DNA of 64,000 nucleotides from Alphaproteobacteria bacterium (GCA_030431825.1 JAUIIJ010000011.1:1-64000); one strand, 5' to 3'. Shown: positions 8,746-19,421, counted from the stretch's first letter. The notes: generated by a model from the letters alone, not told the origin. Program-made: numbers and translations.

Positions 8746-9726
8746 ATGAAGCTTGTTCTCACCACTTGCCTTGCCGCGCTGATCGCCACCGGCGCGATCG
8801 CAAACACTGTCTTTGTCAGCAACGAGAAAGGCAACACCGTCACCGTCATCGACAGCGACACATGGGAGGTCGTGACCGAGTTTCCCGCCGGAAACCGCCC
8901 CCGCGGCATCACGATCAGCCCGGATGGCGCGCTGCTCTATGTCTGTGCATCCGATGACGACACGGTTCGGGTGTTCGATACCACCACGTTCGAAGAGCTC
9001 TATACCCTGCCCTCCGGCCCCGACCCCGAGCTGTTCGTGCTGCATCCATCGGGCAATCCGCTCTATATCGCCAACGAGGACGACAACCTCGTCACCGTCG
9101 TCGATACCGAAAGCCACACCGTTCTCGCAGAGGTCCCCGTCGGCGTGGAACCCGAAGGCATGGGCATCAGCCCGGATGCGCGATTTGTGGTGAACACCTC
9201 GGAAACCACCAACATGGCGCATTTCATCGACACCTCGGACTACGAGATCAAGCACAACATCCTTGTCGATCAGCGGCCCCGTTATGCACAATACACGGCG
9301 GATGGCAGCAAACTGTATGTGACCTCTGAAATCGGTGGCACGGTCAGCGTCATCGACATCGCGGCCGATGGGGCGCCGACCCTGCGCAAGAAGATCGGCT
9401 TCGACGTGCCCGGCGTGCTGCCGGAATGGCTGCAACCGGTGGGGGCCAAGATCACCTCCGACGGCAAATGGCTGTTTGTCGCGCTTGGACCGGCCAACCG
9501 GATCGCGGTGGTGAATGCCGAGACCGACGAGGTGGTGGACTATATCATCGTCGGCCAGCGGGTCTGGCAACTGGCGTTCACGCCCGACGAAAAATACCTG
9601 ATTACCACCAATGGCAATTCCAACGACGTGACGATCATCGACGTCGAAACGCAAAAGGCCGTGAAATCGGTGCAGGTCGGCGAACAGCCCTGGGGTGTGG
9701 CCGTTACGCCGGACCGGGATGGATGA
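8746..9726 (+). CDS. PQQ-dependent-catabolism beta-propeller protein
   Basis: A 326-aa secreted YVTN-family propeller: signal peptide MKLVLTTCLAALIATGAIA, then about seven repeats such as VFVSNEKGNTVTVIDSDTWE, LYIANEDDNLVTVVDTESHT and LITTNGNSNDVTIIDVETQK. GGGAGA at 8733-8738 supports the ATG at 8746. It follows the ABC-type binding protein by 16 bases, the usual pairing in PQQ alcohol-oxidation clusters. It is distinct from the minus-strand propeller at 5.9-6.8 kb. Role unknown. Confidence 0.85.
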   Translation: MKLVLTTCLAALIATGAIANTVFVSNEKGNTVTVIDSDTWEVVTEFPAGNRPRGITISPDGALLYVCASDDDTVRVFDTTTFEELYTLPSGPDPELFVLHPSGNPLYIANEDDNLVTVVDTESHTVLAEVPVGVEPEGMGISPDARFVVNTSETTNMAHFIDTSDYEIKHNILVDQRPRYAQYTADGSKLYVTSEIGGTVSVIDIAADGAPTLRKKIGFDVPGVLPEWLQPVGAKITSDGKWLFVALGPANRIAVVNAETDEVVDYIIVGQRVWQLAFTPDEKYLITTNGNSNDVTIIDVETQKAVKSVQVGEQPWGVAVTPDRDG

Positions 9727-9791
9727 AGCGCCAGCCCGTGCTGTGCCCGGCAAGGACCGGCCCTTGATCCGCCAAACAGATGCGTTCGGCC

Positions 9792-10190
9792 CTACAACCA
9801 GTCGCGCAGGATCGGAATCAACGGAATATCGGCAGGGGGCATGGGATAATCCCGAAGTTTCTCGGGCCGCACCCATGCCAAGGCCTGCCCTTCGACGGAG
9901 CGCGGAATTCCTTCCCACTTGCGGCAGGCAAACAGCGGCATGAGAAGGTGGAAATCGTCATAGCTGTGGCTCGCGAAGGTCAGCGGCGCAAGGCACGAGG
10001 CCCAGGTATTGATCCCGAGCTCTTCCTCAAGCTCGCGGATCAGCGCCGCCTCGGGGGTTTCTCCCGGCTCGACCTTGCCGCCGGGAAATTCCCATAATCC
10101 GGCCATGGACTTGCCCTCGGGGCGCTGCGCCAGCAAAACCCGGCCATCGACATCGATCAACGCAACCGCGGATACCAGAACGGTTTTCAC
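9792..10190 (-). CDS. mutT: 8-oxo-dGTP diphosphatase (Nudix)
   Basis: A 132-aa Nudix hydrolase. The Nudix box runs GGKVEPGETPEAALIRELEEELGI at about 37-60 with all signature Gly and Glu residues. MutT hydrolyses 8-oxo-dGTP and so prevents A:T to C:G mutations. The start is a GTG at 10190 that overlaps the argJ stop (GTGA), giving MKTVLVSAVALIDVDG; no ATG is available between. Last gene of a PPIase-argJ-mutT operon. Confidence 0.92.
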   Translation of the reverse strand: MKTVLVSAVALIDVDGRVLLAQRPEGKSMAGLWEFPGGKVEPGETPEAALIRELEEELGINTWASCLAPLTFASHSYDDFHLLMPLFACRKWEGIPRSVEGQALAWVRPEKLRDYPMPPADIPLIPILRDWL

Positions 10191-11413
10191 GAGCGGTAAT
10201 CCGCGTTGATCTCGATATAGCCATGTGTCAGATCGCAGGTCCACACGGTCGCCGCTCCTTTGCCAAGGCCAAGATCCACCGCGATCGAAAGCGACTGACC
10301 CTTCATATGGGCCGCGGCGTCCGCTTCGCGATAGTCGGGGCTGACCCAGCCGTTTTCGGCAACGAGCGTGTCGCCAAACCGGATGCTGAGCAGGTCGCGG
10401 TCGGCGGCGGCCCCGGATTTCCCGATGGCCATGACCACCCTGCCCCAGTTCGGATCCTCGCCCGCAATGGCCGTTTTGACCAGCGGCGAATTGGCGATCG
10501 CCATGCCGTGCACCTTGGCATCGGCATCCGAGGCCGCACCGGTCACACGAATCTCGACAAACTTGGTCGCGCCCTCTCCGTCCCTTACGACCTGATGCGC
10601 AAGATCGAGCATGACGCCGTGAAGCGCCGCCCTGAAATCGCCGTTGCCGGCGGCGTTCACACCAGAAGCGCCGGTGGCGCAAAGCATCAGACTGTCGCTG
10701 GTCGAGGTGTCGCTGTCCACGGTGATACAGTTGAAAGTCTGCTCGGTCAGTTCCGACAACACGGCCTGCAGATGCGGCTGATCGACCACCGCATCGGTAA
10801 AGATGTAGACCAGCATCGTCGCCATGTCGGGCGCGATCATGCCCGAGCCCTTGGCGATCCCGGCGATGGTGACTGTCTCGCCCTCGATCTCGACCTGCGC
10901 GCTGGCCCCCTTGGCAAAGGTATCGGTCGTCATGATCGCCTTTGCCGCATCCGCGATGCCGCCGGCGTCCAGCCCGTCCTTCAACTCGGCCAGCTTGTCG
11001 ATGATCCGCGCATGTGGCAGCGGCTCACCGATCACGCCGGTCGATGCGGTAAACACACGTTCGGTCGCGACACCGCTGACACGCGCCACGGCTTCGGCGA
11101 TCTCCTGTACCGAAGTCTGGCCGAAATGCCCGGTGAACGCGTTGGAATTGCCCGAATTCACCAGGATCGCGGCAGGCCCCTCGGGGGCCCCGCCGAGCTT
11201 GGCCTGGCAATCGAGAACCGGGGCCGAACGCGTCGCCGACCGGGTAAACACCCCGGCAACCGAGGTGCCGGGATCAAGGAGCGCCAACATCACGTCCGTG
11301 CGCCCCTGATAGCGCACGCCCGCCTCGGCGGTCGCGAACCGGACACCGCGAACGATCGGCAAATCCGGAAAATGCTCGGGCGCAAGCGGAGACCGAGAGG
11401 TGATCTTCGCCAT
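10187..11413 (-). CDS. argJ: Bifunctional glutamate N-acetyltransferase / ornithine acetyltransferase
   Basis: A 408-aa ArgJ, which transfers acetyl from N-acetylornithine to glutamate in the cyclic arginine pathway and may also use acetyl-CoA. The self-cleavage site is visible in DMATMLVYIFTDA, where the Thr after Ala becomes the N-terminal nucleophile of the beta chain. Other family signatures include SGNSNAFTG and CITVDSDTSTSDS. Length is typical. It starts 3 bases after the PPIase stop and overlaps mutT by 4 bases. Confidence 0.96.
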   Translation of the reverse strand: MAKITSRSPLAPEHFPDLPIVRGVRFATAEAGVRYQGRTDVMLALLDPGTSVAGVFTRSATRSAPVLDCQAKLGGAPEGPAAILVNSGNSNAFTGHFGQTSVQEIAEAVARVSGVATERVFTASTGVIGEPLPHARIIDKLAELKDGLDAGGIADAAKAIMTTDTFAKGASAQVEIEGETVTIAGIAKGSGMIAPDMATMLVYIFTDAVVDQPHLQAVLSELTEQTFNCITVDSDTSTSDSLMLCATGASGVNAAGNGDFRAALHGVMLDLAHQVVRDGEGATKFVEIRVTGAASDADAKVHGMAIANSPLVKTAIAGEDPNWGRVVMAIGKSGAAADRDLLSIRFGDTLVAENGWVSPDYREADAAAHMKGQSLSIAVDLGLGKGAATVWTCDLTHGYIEINADYRS

Positions 11414-11416
11414 GGA

Positions 11417-12268
11417 TCAGTTACCGATCAGCCCGAGATCCTTGATCATCTCGGGTTTCAGACCTTCGATGACGGGACGCTCGATATCGGCCTTGCTGGT
11501 CAGTTCCTCGATCCGGTCCTCAAGCGCGTTCTGGCGCAGTTCCGCCAGAAGCTCATTGGCCACGGCTTCGAGTTCGGGCGCTTCCTTGTCGCGCTTGTCA
11601 TTCAGAATAATCACATGCCAGCCGAATTGCGTCTGGATCGGCTCGGACACCTGCCCGACCTCGAGCGCATTCACAGCCTCCTGGAATTCCGGCACCATCT
11701 GGCCATCGCTGAACCAGCCCAGTTCACCGCCGTTCGGACCCGACGGACCCGTCGATTTTGCCTTGGCGGTTTCGGCGAAATCCGCACCGCCGTCCAGTTC
11801 GGCCTTGACCGCGTCGGCATCCTCTTTGCTCTCGACCAGAATATGCGATGCGTTGAACTCGGTTCCGCCTGTTCCGTCGGCGTATTTCGCATCATAGGCG
11901 GCACGAAGTTCTTCTTCGCTGCCGACATCGGCCATCGCGGTCTCGATCGCGTCCGCCGCAAGCAGGGATCTGCGCTCGTTCTCAAGCGAGAGTTCCACGG
12001 CAGCCGGCACATCCCCGTCGCGCGATTGCACGAGCGCGGTTTGCTGGATCAACTGGTCCAGGACGGCGTTGTAGAGCACATCGGCCGGAACCTGCCGATA
12101 TTGCTCCGGCAGCGTCGCGCCCGCCATGATCACGTGTCCCAATGTGATTTCTTCACCATTGACGCTCGCGACAACGGTCTCCGCATTCGGACCCGAGTCG
12201 GCCAGTGCTGCGGTCGATATCGCGGCGCTCAGGGCCAGAACCGGCAGAAATGTGAGATGTTTGGGCAT
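11417..12268 (-). CDS. Periplasmic peptidylprolyl cis-trans isomerase (parvulin)
   Basis: A 283-aa secreted protein (signal peptide to about ALADSG). An N-terminal SurA/PrsA-like helical region precedes a rotamase domain at about 140-235, recognised by ASHILVESKEDADAVK, GGELGWFSDGQMVPEF and TQFGWHVIIL. The C-terminal tail is helical. It probably assists folding of exported proteins, in line with its divergent neighbour secA. First gene of the operon with argJ and mutT. Too short and single-domained for a standard SurA, so no symbol is given. Confidence 0.9.
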   Translation of the reverse strand: MPKHLTFLPVLALSAAISTAALADSGPNAETVVASVNGEEITLGHVIMAGATLPEQYRQVPADVLYNAVLDQLIQQTALVQSRDGDVPAAVELSLENERRSLLAADAIETAMADVGSEEELRAAYDAKYADGTGGTEFNASHILVESKEDADAVKAELDGGADFAETAKAKSTGPSGPNGGELGWFSDGQMVPEFQEAVNALEVGQVSEPIQTQFGWHVIILNDKRDKEAPELEAVANELLAELRQNALEDRIEELTSKADIERPVIEGLKPEMIKDLGLIGN

Positions 12269-12441
12269 GAAATCTTCCTATTCATGGGCCACGGCGGGGC
12301 GTGGCGTTGACACTGTTTCACCCGACCCTTACATCGCCTTGAGGCCTATGCAGCGCCGTCTTTCTGCCGTGTATCTATGGGTTGCAGGCAGGACGGGCAA
12401 GACTGCACCAAAGAGTAAAAGTCAGATCGGCTGGAGTGATC

Positions 12442-15156
12442 ATGCTGGGATTCGGAACAATCGCCAAAAAGGTGTTCGGCACACCGAACGACCGCAAAGT
12501 CAAGGCGACGCGTCCCTTGATCGAACAAATCAACGCGCTGGAAGCGGATTACGAGAAACTGACTGACGACGGCCTGAAGGAAAAGACGCAGGAACTCGCC
12601 AAGCGCGCCAGGGACGGCGAGAAACTCGACGATCTGTTGCCCGAAGCCTTTGCCAATTGTCGCGAAGCTGCAAAGCGGGCCCTTGGCCTGCGTGCCTTTG
12701 ACGTTCAGTTGATGGGTGGGGTGTTCCTGCACCAGGGCAATATCGCGGAAATGAAGACCGGCGAAGGCAAGACGCTGGTTGCGACCTTTCCCGCCTATCT
12801 GAATGCGCTGACCGGCAAGGGTGTGCATGTCGTTACCGTCAACGACTATCTCGCCAAGCGCGACGCGGAATGGATGGGCAAGGTTTTCGCGACGCTCGGC
12901 CTGACCACCGGCGTCGTCTATCCACAGCAGCCCGAGGCCGAGAAAAAGGCCGCCTATGCCGCCGACGTCACCTATGCCACCAACAACGAGCTTGGCTTTG
13001 ACTATCTGCGCGACAACATGAAGTCGGACCTCGGCGAAGTGTTCCAGAAACAGCACAATTTCGCCATCGTGGACGAGGTCGACAGCATCCTCATCGACGA
13101 GGCCCGGACTCCGCTGATCATTTCCGGACCGGCGGAGGACCGCTCCGAACTCTACGTCTCGATCGATGCGGTCATTCCATCGCTGACCGACGAGCACTTC
13201 ACGATCGACGAAAAGACCCGCAACGTGACCTTCACCGACGAAGGCAACGAATTCCTGGAACAGCAACTGCACGGTCGCGGCCTGCTTGAACCCGAACAAT
13301 CGCTCTACGATCCCGAGAGCACCACAATCGTGCACCATGTCAACCAGGGCCTGCGCGCGCACAAGCTGTTTCAGAAGGACAAGGATTATATCGTCCGCGA
13401 CAACCAGGTTGTTCTGATCGACGAATTCACCGGCCGCATGATGGTCGGTCGCCGCCTGTCCGAGGGGCTTCACCAGGCCATCGAAGCCAAGGAAGGCGTC
13501 AAGATCCAGCCGGAAAACGTGACTCTCGCCAGCGTCACCTTCCAGAATTACTTCCGGCTTTACGAAAACCTGTCCGGGATGACCGGCACCGCCGTCACCG
13601 AGGCCGAGGAATTTCAGGAAATCTACGGGCTCGGCGTGGTCGAAGTGCCGACCAACAAACCGATCGCCCGTGTCGACGAGGACGATCAGGTCTATCGCAC
13701 GGCGCGCGAGAAACACGAAGCGATCATCAAGGAAATCGAGAAGGCCAACGCCAAGGGGCAACCGGTGCTGGTCGGCACCACGTCGATTGAAAAATCGGAA
13801 ATGCTGTCCCAGTTGCTGACAGAGGCCGGGATCAAGCACAACGTGCTCAACGCGCGCCAGCACGAGCAGGAAGCGCAGATCGTTGCGGATGCAGGCCGGC
13901 TTGGCGCTGTGACCATCGCGACCAACATGGCCGGACGGGGAACCGACATCCAGCTGGGCGGTAATGTCGAACTCAAGGTGCTGGCGGCGCTGGAAGAAAA
14001 CCCCGACGCCGATCCCGTCGAACTTCGCGCGGCCGAAGAGGCGCGCCACGCCGAAGAAAAGCAGAAGGTGCTGGATGCCGGCGGTCTCTTTGTGATGGCG
14101 TCCGAACGTCACGAAAGCCGCCGCATCGACAACCAGTTGCGCGGGCGGTCCGGTCGCCAGGGCGACCCCGGCCGCACGGTGTTCTATCTCAGCCTTGAAG
14201 ACGACCTGATGCGCATATTCGGATCGGACCGTCTGGACAAGGTTCTCTCGACGCTGGGCATGAAGGAAGGCGAGGCCATCGTTCATCCCTGGGTGAACAA
14301 ATCGCTCGAACGCGCGCAGGCCAAGGTCGAAGGCCGCAATTTCGACATGCGCAAGAACGTGCTGAAATTCGACGACGTGATGAACGATCAGCGCAAGGTG
14401 ATCTTTGGTCAACGCCGCGAGATCATGGCGGCCAAGGATCTGTCGGAGATCACCGCAGACATGAGATATCAGGTCATCGACGACCTGATCGACACCTACA
14501 TGCCGCCGAAATCCTATGCCGACCAATGGGATACAGAGAAGCTCTATGCGCAGGTGATCGAGAAACTCGGTGTCGACGTGCCCGTCATGGAATGGGCCCA
14601 GGAAGAAGGCGTGGATGACGAGGTGATCCGCGAACGGCTCGTCAAGGCGACCGACGAATTGATGGCGAAAAAGGCTATCGACTTTGGCCCGGACTCGATG
14701 CGCAACATCGAAAAGCAGATTCTGCTGCAGACCATCGACACCAAATGGCGCGAGCATCTTCTGACGCTCGAACATCTGCGTTCGGTGGTCGGGTTCCGTG
14801 GCTATGCGCAGCGCGATCCGCTCAACGAGTACAAGACCGAAGCCTTTCAGCTGTTCGAGGGCCTGCTCGACGGTCTGCGCGAAACGGTGACGGAAAACCT
14901 CGCCAAGATCCGGCCGCTGACCGAAGAAGAGCAGCAGCAGATGATGGCGCAGATCGCCGCGCAACAGATGCAGCTGAACCAGGCTGCACCGGCACAGGAC
15001 GACGCGGCGCAGGAACAGCCCGTCACCGACCCCGGCGAAGCGCAGCCCGGATTCGACGAAAACGACCCCACCACCTGGGGCAACCCCGGACGCAATTCGA
15101 AATGCCCCTGCGGCAGCGGCAAGAAGTTCAAGCATTGCCACGGCAGGCTGCTCTGA
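12442..15156 (+). CDS. secA: Preprotein translocase ATPase SecA
   Basis: A 904-aa SecA, the motor that drives secretory proteins through SecYEG. The ATG at 12442 has a GGAG upstream and gives the standard [18 protein letters not shown] start. Walker A is MKTGEGKT at 104-111; a [16 protein letters not shown] segment carries Walker B, and [14 protein letters not shown] marks the second helicase domain. The C-terminus ends in a zinc-binding [14 protein letters not shown], used for SecB and membrane contact, so the gene is complete. Divergent from the PPIase gene over a 173-bp gap. Confidence 0.98.
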   Translation: MLGFGTIAKKVFGTPNDRKVKATRPLIEQINALEADYEKLTDDGLKEKTQELAKRARDGEKLDDLLPEAFANCREAAKRALGLRAFDVQLMGGVFLHQGNIAEMKTGEGKTLVATFPAYLNALTGKGVHVVTVNDYLAKRDAEWMGKVFATLGLTTGVVYPQQPEAEKKAAYAADVTYATNNELGFDYLRDNMKSDLGEVFQKQHNFAIVDEVDSILIDEARTPLIISGPAEDRSELYVSIDAVIPSLTDEHFTIDEKTRNVTFTDEGNEFLEQQLHGRGLLEPEQSLYDPESTTIVHHVNQGLRAHKLFQKDKDYIVRDNQVVLIDEFTGRMMVGRRLSEGLHQAIEAKEGVKIQPENVTLASVTFQNYFRLYENLSGMTGTAVTEAEEFQEIYGLGVVEVPTNKPIARVDEDDQVYRTAREKHEAIIKEIEKANAKGQPVLVGTTSIEKSEMLSQLLTEAGIKHNVLNARQHEQEAQIVADAGRLGAVTIATNMAGRGTDIQLGGNVELKVLAALEENPDADPVELRAAEEARHAEEKQKVLDAGGLFVMASERHESRRIDNQLRGRSGRQGDPGRTVFYLSLEDDLMRIFGSDRLDKVLSTLGMKEGEAIVHPWVNKSLERAQAKVEGRNFDMRKNVLKFDDVMNDQRKVIFGQRREIMAAKDLSEITADMRYQVIDDLIDTYMPPKSYADQWDTEKLYAQVIEKLGVDVPVMEWAQEEGVDDEVIRERLVKATDELMAKKAIDFGPDSMRNIEKQILLQTIDTKWREHLLTLEHLRSVVGFRGYAQRDPLNEYKTEAFQLFEGLLDGLRETVTENLAKIRPLTEEEQQQMMAQIAAQQMQLNQAAPAQDDAAQEQPVTDPGEAQPGFDENDPTTWGNPGRNSKCPCGSGKKFKHCHGRLL

Positions 15157-15166
15157 CGCCGTGCGG

Positions 15167-15928
15167 TCAGAGATAGCCCTGCGCGCGGAAACTCATCTCG
15201 CTTGATTTGCCGATGATCAGGTGCTCGTGAAGTGTCAGGCCAAGCGCATCGCAAGCCTTCTGTACTTGCCGCGTCATGTCGATATCCGTCTGCGACGGCG
15301 ACGGGTCGCCCGACGGATGGTTGTGCACAAGTATGAGCGCCGACGCGTTCAGTTCCAGCGCGCGTTTGACCACCTCACGCGGATAGACCGGGACATGATC
15401 AACCGTACCGGCGGCCTGTTCTTCATCTGCGATCAGCACATTCTTGCGGTCAAGGAACAATACGCGAAACTGTTCGGTCTCGCGATGGGCCATCGTGGTA
15501 TGGCAATAATCCAGAATCGCATCCCAGCTTGAGATCACATGCCGTTGCAGCACCCGCGACCGCGCCATCCTGTGGGCCGCCGCTTCGACGATCTTGAGAT
15601 CGGTGATTACGGCCTCGCCCACCCCGCTGATCCCGGCCAGCCGCTCGGGCGGTGCCGCCAGAACCCGATTGAAATCGCCAAATTGCGCGAGCAGGTCGTG
15701 CGCGAGCGGTTTCACGTCCCGGCGCGGGACCGAGCGAAACAGCAGCAGTTCCAAAAGCTCGTAATCCGGCATTGCCGTCGCTCCGCCGCGCACGAAACGT
15801 TCACGCAGGCGTTTGCGATGATCCGCGATATAGGACGGCAGCCTGCCCCGCTTCTCCGGCCGAACCGGCGCCTCGTCATGGCTATCAAACAATGACCGGG
15901 TTTCACGGAATGCGGGACGATCAGCCAT
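15167..15928 (-). CDS. radC: RadC family JAB/MPN domain protein
   Basis: About 253 aa from the ATG at 15928 (MADRPAFRETRSLF); ATGs at 15958 and 16021 are possible but add non-conserved residues. A helix-hairpin-helix region (ELLELLLFRSVPRRDVK, GISGVGEA) is followed by the JAMM metalloprotease-like domain with HNHPSGDPSPSQTD. Despite the name, a role in DNA repair has not held up, and activity is uncertain. Converges on secA with a 10-base gap. Confidence 0.92.
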   Translation of the reverse strand: MADRPAFRETRSLFDSHDEAPVRPEKRGRLPSYIADHRKRLRERFVRGGATAMPDYELLELLLFRSVPRRDVKPLAHDLLAQFGDFNRVLAAPPERLAGISGVGEAVITDLKIVEAAAHRMARSRVLQRHVISSWDAILDYCHTTMAHRETEQFRVLFLDRKNVLIADEEQAAGTVDHVPVYPREVVKRALELNASALILVHNHPSGDPSPSQTDIDMTRQVQKACDALGLTLHEHLIIGKSSEMSFRAQGYL

Positions 15929-16065
15929 GCCCCGAACCTGATCGGCCGGGATGAACATTCGGTTAACCGGAATGGTCGCGCCACACATCTGACCACGGAC
16001 ACGAAAAAGGACGCCAACCACCCGGCTGACGTCCAGTTTCGACTATCGGCGATGATCGGCGCTGC

Positions 16066-17217
16066 TCAGCCCTTCATGCCATCCCAAAAGGATTTCACCG
16101 AGGAAAAGAACGAATTGGATTCCGGATTGTTGTCCTCGCCCAGTTCCTCGAATTCGCGCAGCAGTTCCTTCTGACGGCTGGTCAGGTTGACCGGTGTTTC
16201 CACCGCCAGTTCGATGAACATGTCCCCTGTCCCGCCACCGCGCAGCGCCGGCATGCCCTTGCCACGCAAGCGCATCTGGCGGCCGGACTGGCTGCCCGAC
16301 GGGATCTGGACCCGCCCGCGACCACCGTCGATCGTGGGAACTTCGATCGCGCCGCCAAGTGCCGCCTTGGCCATGCTGACCGGCACGCGGCAATAGAGAT
16401 TGGTGCCATCCCGTTCAAACAGATCGTGGGCCTGCACTTCGACAAAGATATAGAGATCGCCCGGCGGGCCACCACGCATCCCCGCCTCTCCTTCGCCTGC
16501 AAGACGAATGCGGGTGCCTGTCTCGACACCGGCGGGAATATTGACGTTCAGTGCCCGATCCTTTTCGACGCGCCCCTGTCCGCCGCAAACCTTGCAAGGG
16601 TTCTTGATGATCTGCCCAAGCCCGGAACAGGTCGGACAGGTCCGCTCGACGGTAAAGAAGCCCTGCTGCGCGCGCACCTTGCCCATCCCCGAACAGGTCG
16701 GGCATGTCGTCGGTTCCGCCCCCCCTTCCGATCCGTTGCCGTCACAGGCCGAACAGGCCACCGCAGTGGGCACGTTGATGGTTTTCTGCAAACCGGAATA
16801 GGCATCTTCCATGGTGACACGCAGGTTATAGCGCAGGTCCGCCCCACGCGCCGGACGTCGTCCGCCGCCGCCCCGCTGCCCGCCCATGAAATCGCCGAAA
16901 AGGTCGTCGAATACATCGGAAAAGGCCGAAGAGAAATCGCCGCCACCAAATCCCTGGCCGGGCCGCCCGCCGCGTCCGCCTCCCATGCCACCCTCGAAGG
17001 CGGCGTGGCCGAACCGGTCATAGGCGGCTTTCTTTTCGGCGTCCTTGAGAACTTCGTAGGCCTCGTTGGCCTCCTTGAACTGGCTCTCCGCATCGGGATT
17101 GTCGGCATTCCGGTCGGGATGCAGTTCCTTGGCCTTCCTGCGATAGGCCTTCTTGATTTCGTCGGACGAGGCGCCCTTGGTCACGCCAAGCACGTCATAG
17201 AAGTCGCGTTTTGACAT
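16066..17217 (-). CDS. dnaJ: Chaperone DnaJ (Hsp40)
   Basis: A 383-aa type I Hsp40 that stimulates DnaK ATPase and delivers substrates. Order: J domain with HPD ([14 protein letters not shown]), a Gly/Phe-rich segment, four CxxCxGxG-type zinc motifs ([36 protein letters not shown]), then the C-terminal substrate-binding domain. The ATG at 17217 gives the usual [12 protein letters not shown] start with AGGAGGAC upstream. Downstream of dnaK, separated by 76 bases with hairpins. Confidence 0.97.
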   Translation of the reverse strand: MSKRDFYDVLGVTKGASSDEIKKAYRRKAKELHPDRNADNPDAESQFKEANEAYEVLKDAEKKAAYDRFGHAAFEGGMGGGRGGRPGQGFGGGDFSSAFSDVFDDLFGDFMGGQRGGGGRRPARGADLRYNLRVTMEDAYSGLQKTINVPTAVACSACDGNGSEGGAEPTTCPTCSGMGKVRAQQGFFTVERTCPTCSGLGQIIKNPCKVCGGQGRVEKDRALNVNIPAGVETGTRIRLAGEGEAGMRGGPPGDLYIFVEVQAHDLFERDGTNLYCRVPVSMAKAALGGAIEVPTIDGGRGRVQIPSGSQSGRQMRLRGKGMPALRGGGTGDMFIELAVETPVNLTSRQKELLREFEELGEDNNPESNSFFSSVKSFWDGMKG

Positions 17218-17245
17218 TCTGTTGTCCTCCTGTCTGAACGTCAGA

Positions 17246-17272
17246 GGGCCGGCGCCGCGATCGGGCCGGCCC
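17246..17272 (-). promoter_or_regulatory. Hairpin in dnaK-dnaJ gap
   Basis: GGGCCGGC at 17246-17253 pairs with GCCGGCCC at 17265-17272, an 8-bp all-GC stem with an 11-base loop. On the minus-strand transcript it lies after the dnaK stop and about 30 bases before the dnaJ start. No T-run follows. It may protect the dnaK message or lower dnaJ expression; this role is inferred. Confidence 0.5.
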
Positions 17273-17283
17273 ATCCAGTATCA

Positions 17284-17308
17284 AACAAGCGTCTTATGCA
17301 CGCTTGTT
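17284..17308 (-). terminator. Hairpin spanning the dnaK stop codon
   Basis: AACAAGCGT and ACGCTTGTT form a perfect 9-bp stem (17284-17292 with 17300-17308). The 7-base loop holds the dnaK stop codon (17294-17296), and one arm encodes the final N-K-R residues. On the minus strand a short TT-rich run follows. It resembles a weak intrinsic terminator or attenuator placed before dnaJ. Confidence 0.5.
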
Positions 17309-19201
17309 ATCGTCCAGATCCTCGAACTCGGCATCGACGATATCATCGTCGCCCGGGCCCGCATCGGCTGCCGCCGGTTCTTCTTCCGACTCCTGGCTCG
17401 CCTTGTAGATGGCTTCGCCAAGTTTCATTGCCGCTTCGGTCACGTTCTGGATGCCGGACTTGATCTTCTCGGCATTCTCGCTTTCCAGCTCGTCCTTGAG
17501 CGCCGCAATCGCCAGTTCGATCGCTTCGATGGTGGTCGGGTCCACCTTGTCGGAATGCTCTTCCATCGATTTTTCCGTCGAATGGATGAGGCTCTCGGCC
17601 TGGTTCTTGGCATCGACAAGCTCGCGACGGGCCTTGTCTGCCTCGGCGTTTTCCTCGGCATCCTTGACCATCTTTTCAATGTCGTCATCCGACAGACCGC
17701 CAGAAGCCTGGATGGTGATCTTCTGCTCCTTGCCGGTGCCCTTGTCCATTGCCCCGACCGACACGATGCCGTTGGCGTCGATGTCAAAGGTGACTTCGAT
17801 CTGCGGCATGCCACGCGGAGCGGGCGGGATGTTCTCGAGGTTGAACTGGCCGAGAATCTTGTTGTCGGCGGCCATTTCGCGTTCGCCCTGGAACACACGG
17901 ATGGTCACGGCGTTCTGGTTGTCCTCGGCCGTCGAGAAGATCTGCGACTTCTTCGTCGGGATTGTCGTGTTGCGGTCGATCAGGCGGGTGAACACGCCAC
18001 CCAGCGTCTCGATGCCCAGCGACAGAGGCGTCACGTCGAGCAGCACGACATCCTTGACGTCACCCTGCAGAACACCGGCCTGGATGGCCGCGCCCATGGC
18101 AACGACCTCGTCCGGGTTCACACCCTTGTGCGGCTCCTTGCCAAAGAACTTGGTCACTTCCTCAACGACCTTGGGCATGCGGGTCATACCGCCGACCAGA
18201 ACGATCTCGTCCACGTCGGAGGCCGACAGACCGGCATCCTTGAGCGCCGCCTGGCACGGCTTCAGCGAAGCCTTGATCAGATCGCCGACCAGGCTTTCCA
18301 GTTTCGCGCGGGTCAGTTTCATGACCATGTGCAGCGGCTGGCCGCCTTTCGGATCCATCGAGATGAACGGCTGGTTGATTTCGGTCTGCGAGCTGCTGGA
18401 CAGTTCGATCTTGGCCTTTTCGGCAGCTTCCTTGAGCCGCTGCAACGCCATCTTGTCCTTGGTCAGGTCGACGCCGTTTTCCTTTTTGAACTCGTCGGCG
18501 AGATAGTTGACGATGCGCATGTCAAAGTCTTCACCGCCGAGGAAGGTGTCGCCATTGGTGGATTTCACCTCGAACAGGCCGTCGTCGATTTCCAGGATGG
18601 TCACGTCGAATGTACCGCCGCCGAGGTCATAGACCGCGATGGTGTGCGTGTCTTCCTTGTCCAGACCATAGGCCAGCGCCGCCGCGGTCGGTTCGTTGAT
18701 GATGCGCAGCACTTCCAGACCGGCGATCTTGCCCGCGTCCTTGGTGGCCTGACGCTGGGCGTCATTGAAGTAGGCCGGCACCGTGATGACCGCCTGGCTG
18801 ACGTCCTCGCCGAGATAGGATTCCGCGGTTTCCTTCATCTTGCCGAGGATGAAGGCCGAGATCTGGCTCGGTGAATATTTCTCGCCCTTGGCTTCCACCC
18901 ATGCGTCGCCATTGCCGCCATCGATCACCGAGAAGGGCAGGTTCTTCTTGTCCTTGGCCAGATCCGGGTCGTCATTGCGACGACCGATCAGGCGCTTGAC
19001 GCCGAAAATGGTGTTGTCCGGGTTGGTGACGGCCTGGCGTTTTGCAGGCTGGCCGACGAGCCGCTCTTCGTCCGTGAAGGCGACGATGGAGGGGGTTGTC
19101 CGGGCGCCCTCTGCGTTTTCGATCACGCGGGGCTGGCTTCCGTCCATGATGGCAACACAGCTGTTCGTGGTGCCGAGGTCGATTCCGATTACTTTGCTCA
19201 T
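17294..19201 (-). CDS. dnaK: Chaperone DnaK (Hsp70)
   Basis: A 635-aa Hsp70. It starts [21 protein letters not shown] and has the full ATPase domain ([60 protein letters not shown]), the linker [16 protein letters not shown], and a substrate-binding domain with an acidic C-terminus. Length and sequence are complete. It heads the dnaK-dnaJ operon; a heat-shock promoter is expected upstream. Confidence 0.98.
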   Translation of the reverse strand: MSKVIGIDLGTTNSCVAIMDGSQPRVIENAEGARTTPSIVAFTDEERLVGQPAKRQAVTNPDNTIFGVKRLIGRRNDDPDLAKDKKNLPFSVIDGGNGDAWVEAKGEKYSPSQISAFILGKMKETAESYLGEDVSQAVITVPAYFNDAQRQATKDAGKIAGLEVLRIINEPTAAALAYGLDKEDTHTIAVYDLGGGTFDVTILEIDDGLFEVKSTNGDTFLGGEDFDMRIVNYLADEFKKENGVDLTKDKMALQRLKEAAEKAKIELSSSSQTEINQPFISMDPKGGQPLHMVMKLTRAKLESLVGDLIKASLKPCQAALKDAGLSASDVDEIVLVGGMTRMPKVVEEVTKFFGKEPHKGVNPDEVVAMGAAIQAGVLQGDVKDVVLLDVTPLSLGIETLGGVFTRLIDRNTTIPTKKSQIFSTAEDNQNAVTIRVFQGEREMAADNKILGQFNLENIPPAPRGMPQIEVTFDIDANGIVSVGAMDKGTGKEQKITIQASGGLSDDDIEKMVKDAEENAEADKARRELVDAKNQAESLIHSTEKSMEEHSDKVDPTTIEAIELAIAALKDELESENAEKIKSGIQNVTEAAMKLGEAIYKASQESEEEPAAADAGPGDDDIVDAEFEDLDDNKRA

Positions 19202-19319
19202 TTTGGTTTTTGATCCCTAGCTGTTTCAAGGCGATGACCCGAGGCCTGAACCCGTTATGGCATCCCGACCCCGATTGTGTTGCGCGATAGCGGGGGTCCC
19301 GCCAGTGCGCGTCCCGGCG

Positions 19320-19349
19320 TATATAGGGAGCAGACATGCGGCCTGCAAC
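19320..19349 (-). promoter_or_regulatory. dnaK: Candidate promoter upstream of dnaK
   Basis: Reading the minus strand, GTTGCA (19349-19344) is followed after about 15 bases by CCCTATATA (19328-19320), some 120 bases before the dnaK start. The TTG and C-rich, AT-ending -10 element loosely fit an alphaproteobacterial RpoH promoter. No GroE-type CIRCE repeat is visible. Weak match; listed as a candidate only. Confidence 0.25.
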
Positions 19350-19421
19350 CGTCGTTGCGCGGCTGAATCCACGAATCTTGGAAGAATTTTGAACCGGTTT
19401 GTCAGGAAAGGAGAACCGTCG

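Noticed and set aside
12346..15141. 931-aa minus-strand open frame antisense to secA
   Set aside because: It mirrors secA through codon bias in a GC-rich genome. The translation is a run of His, Phe and Leu-Gly patterns without any domain, and secA is beyond doubt.
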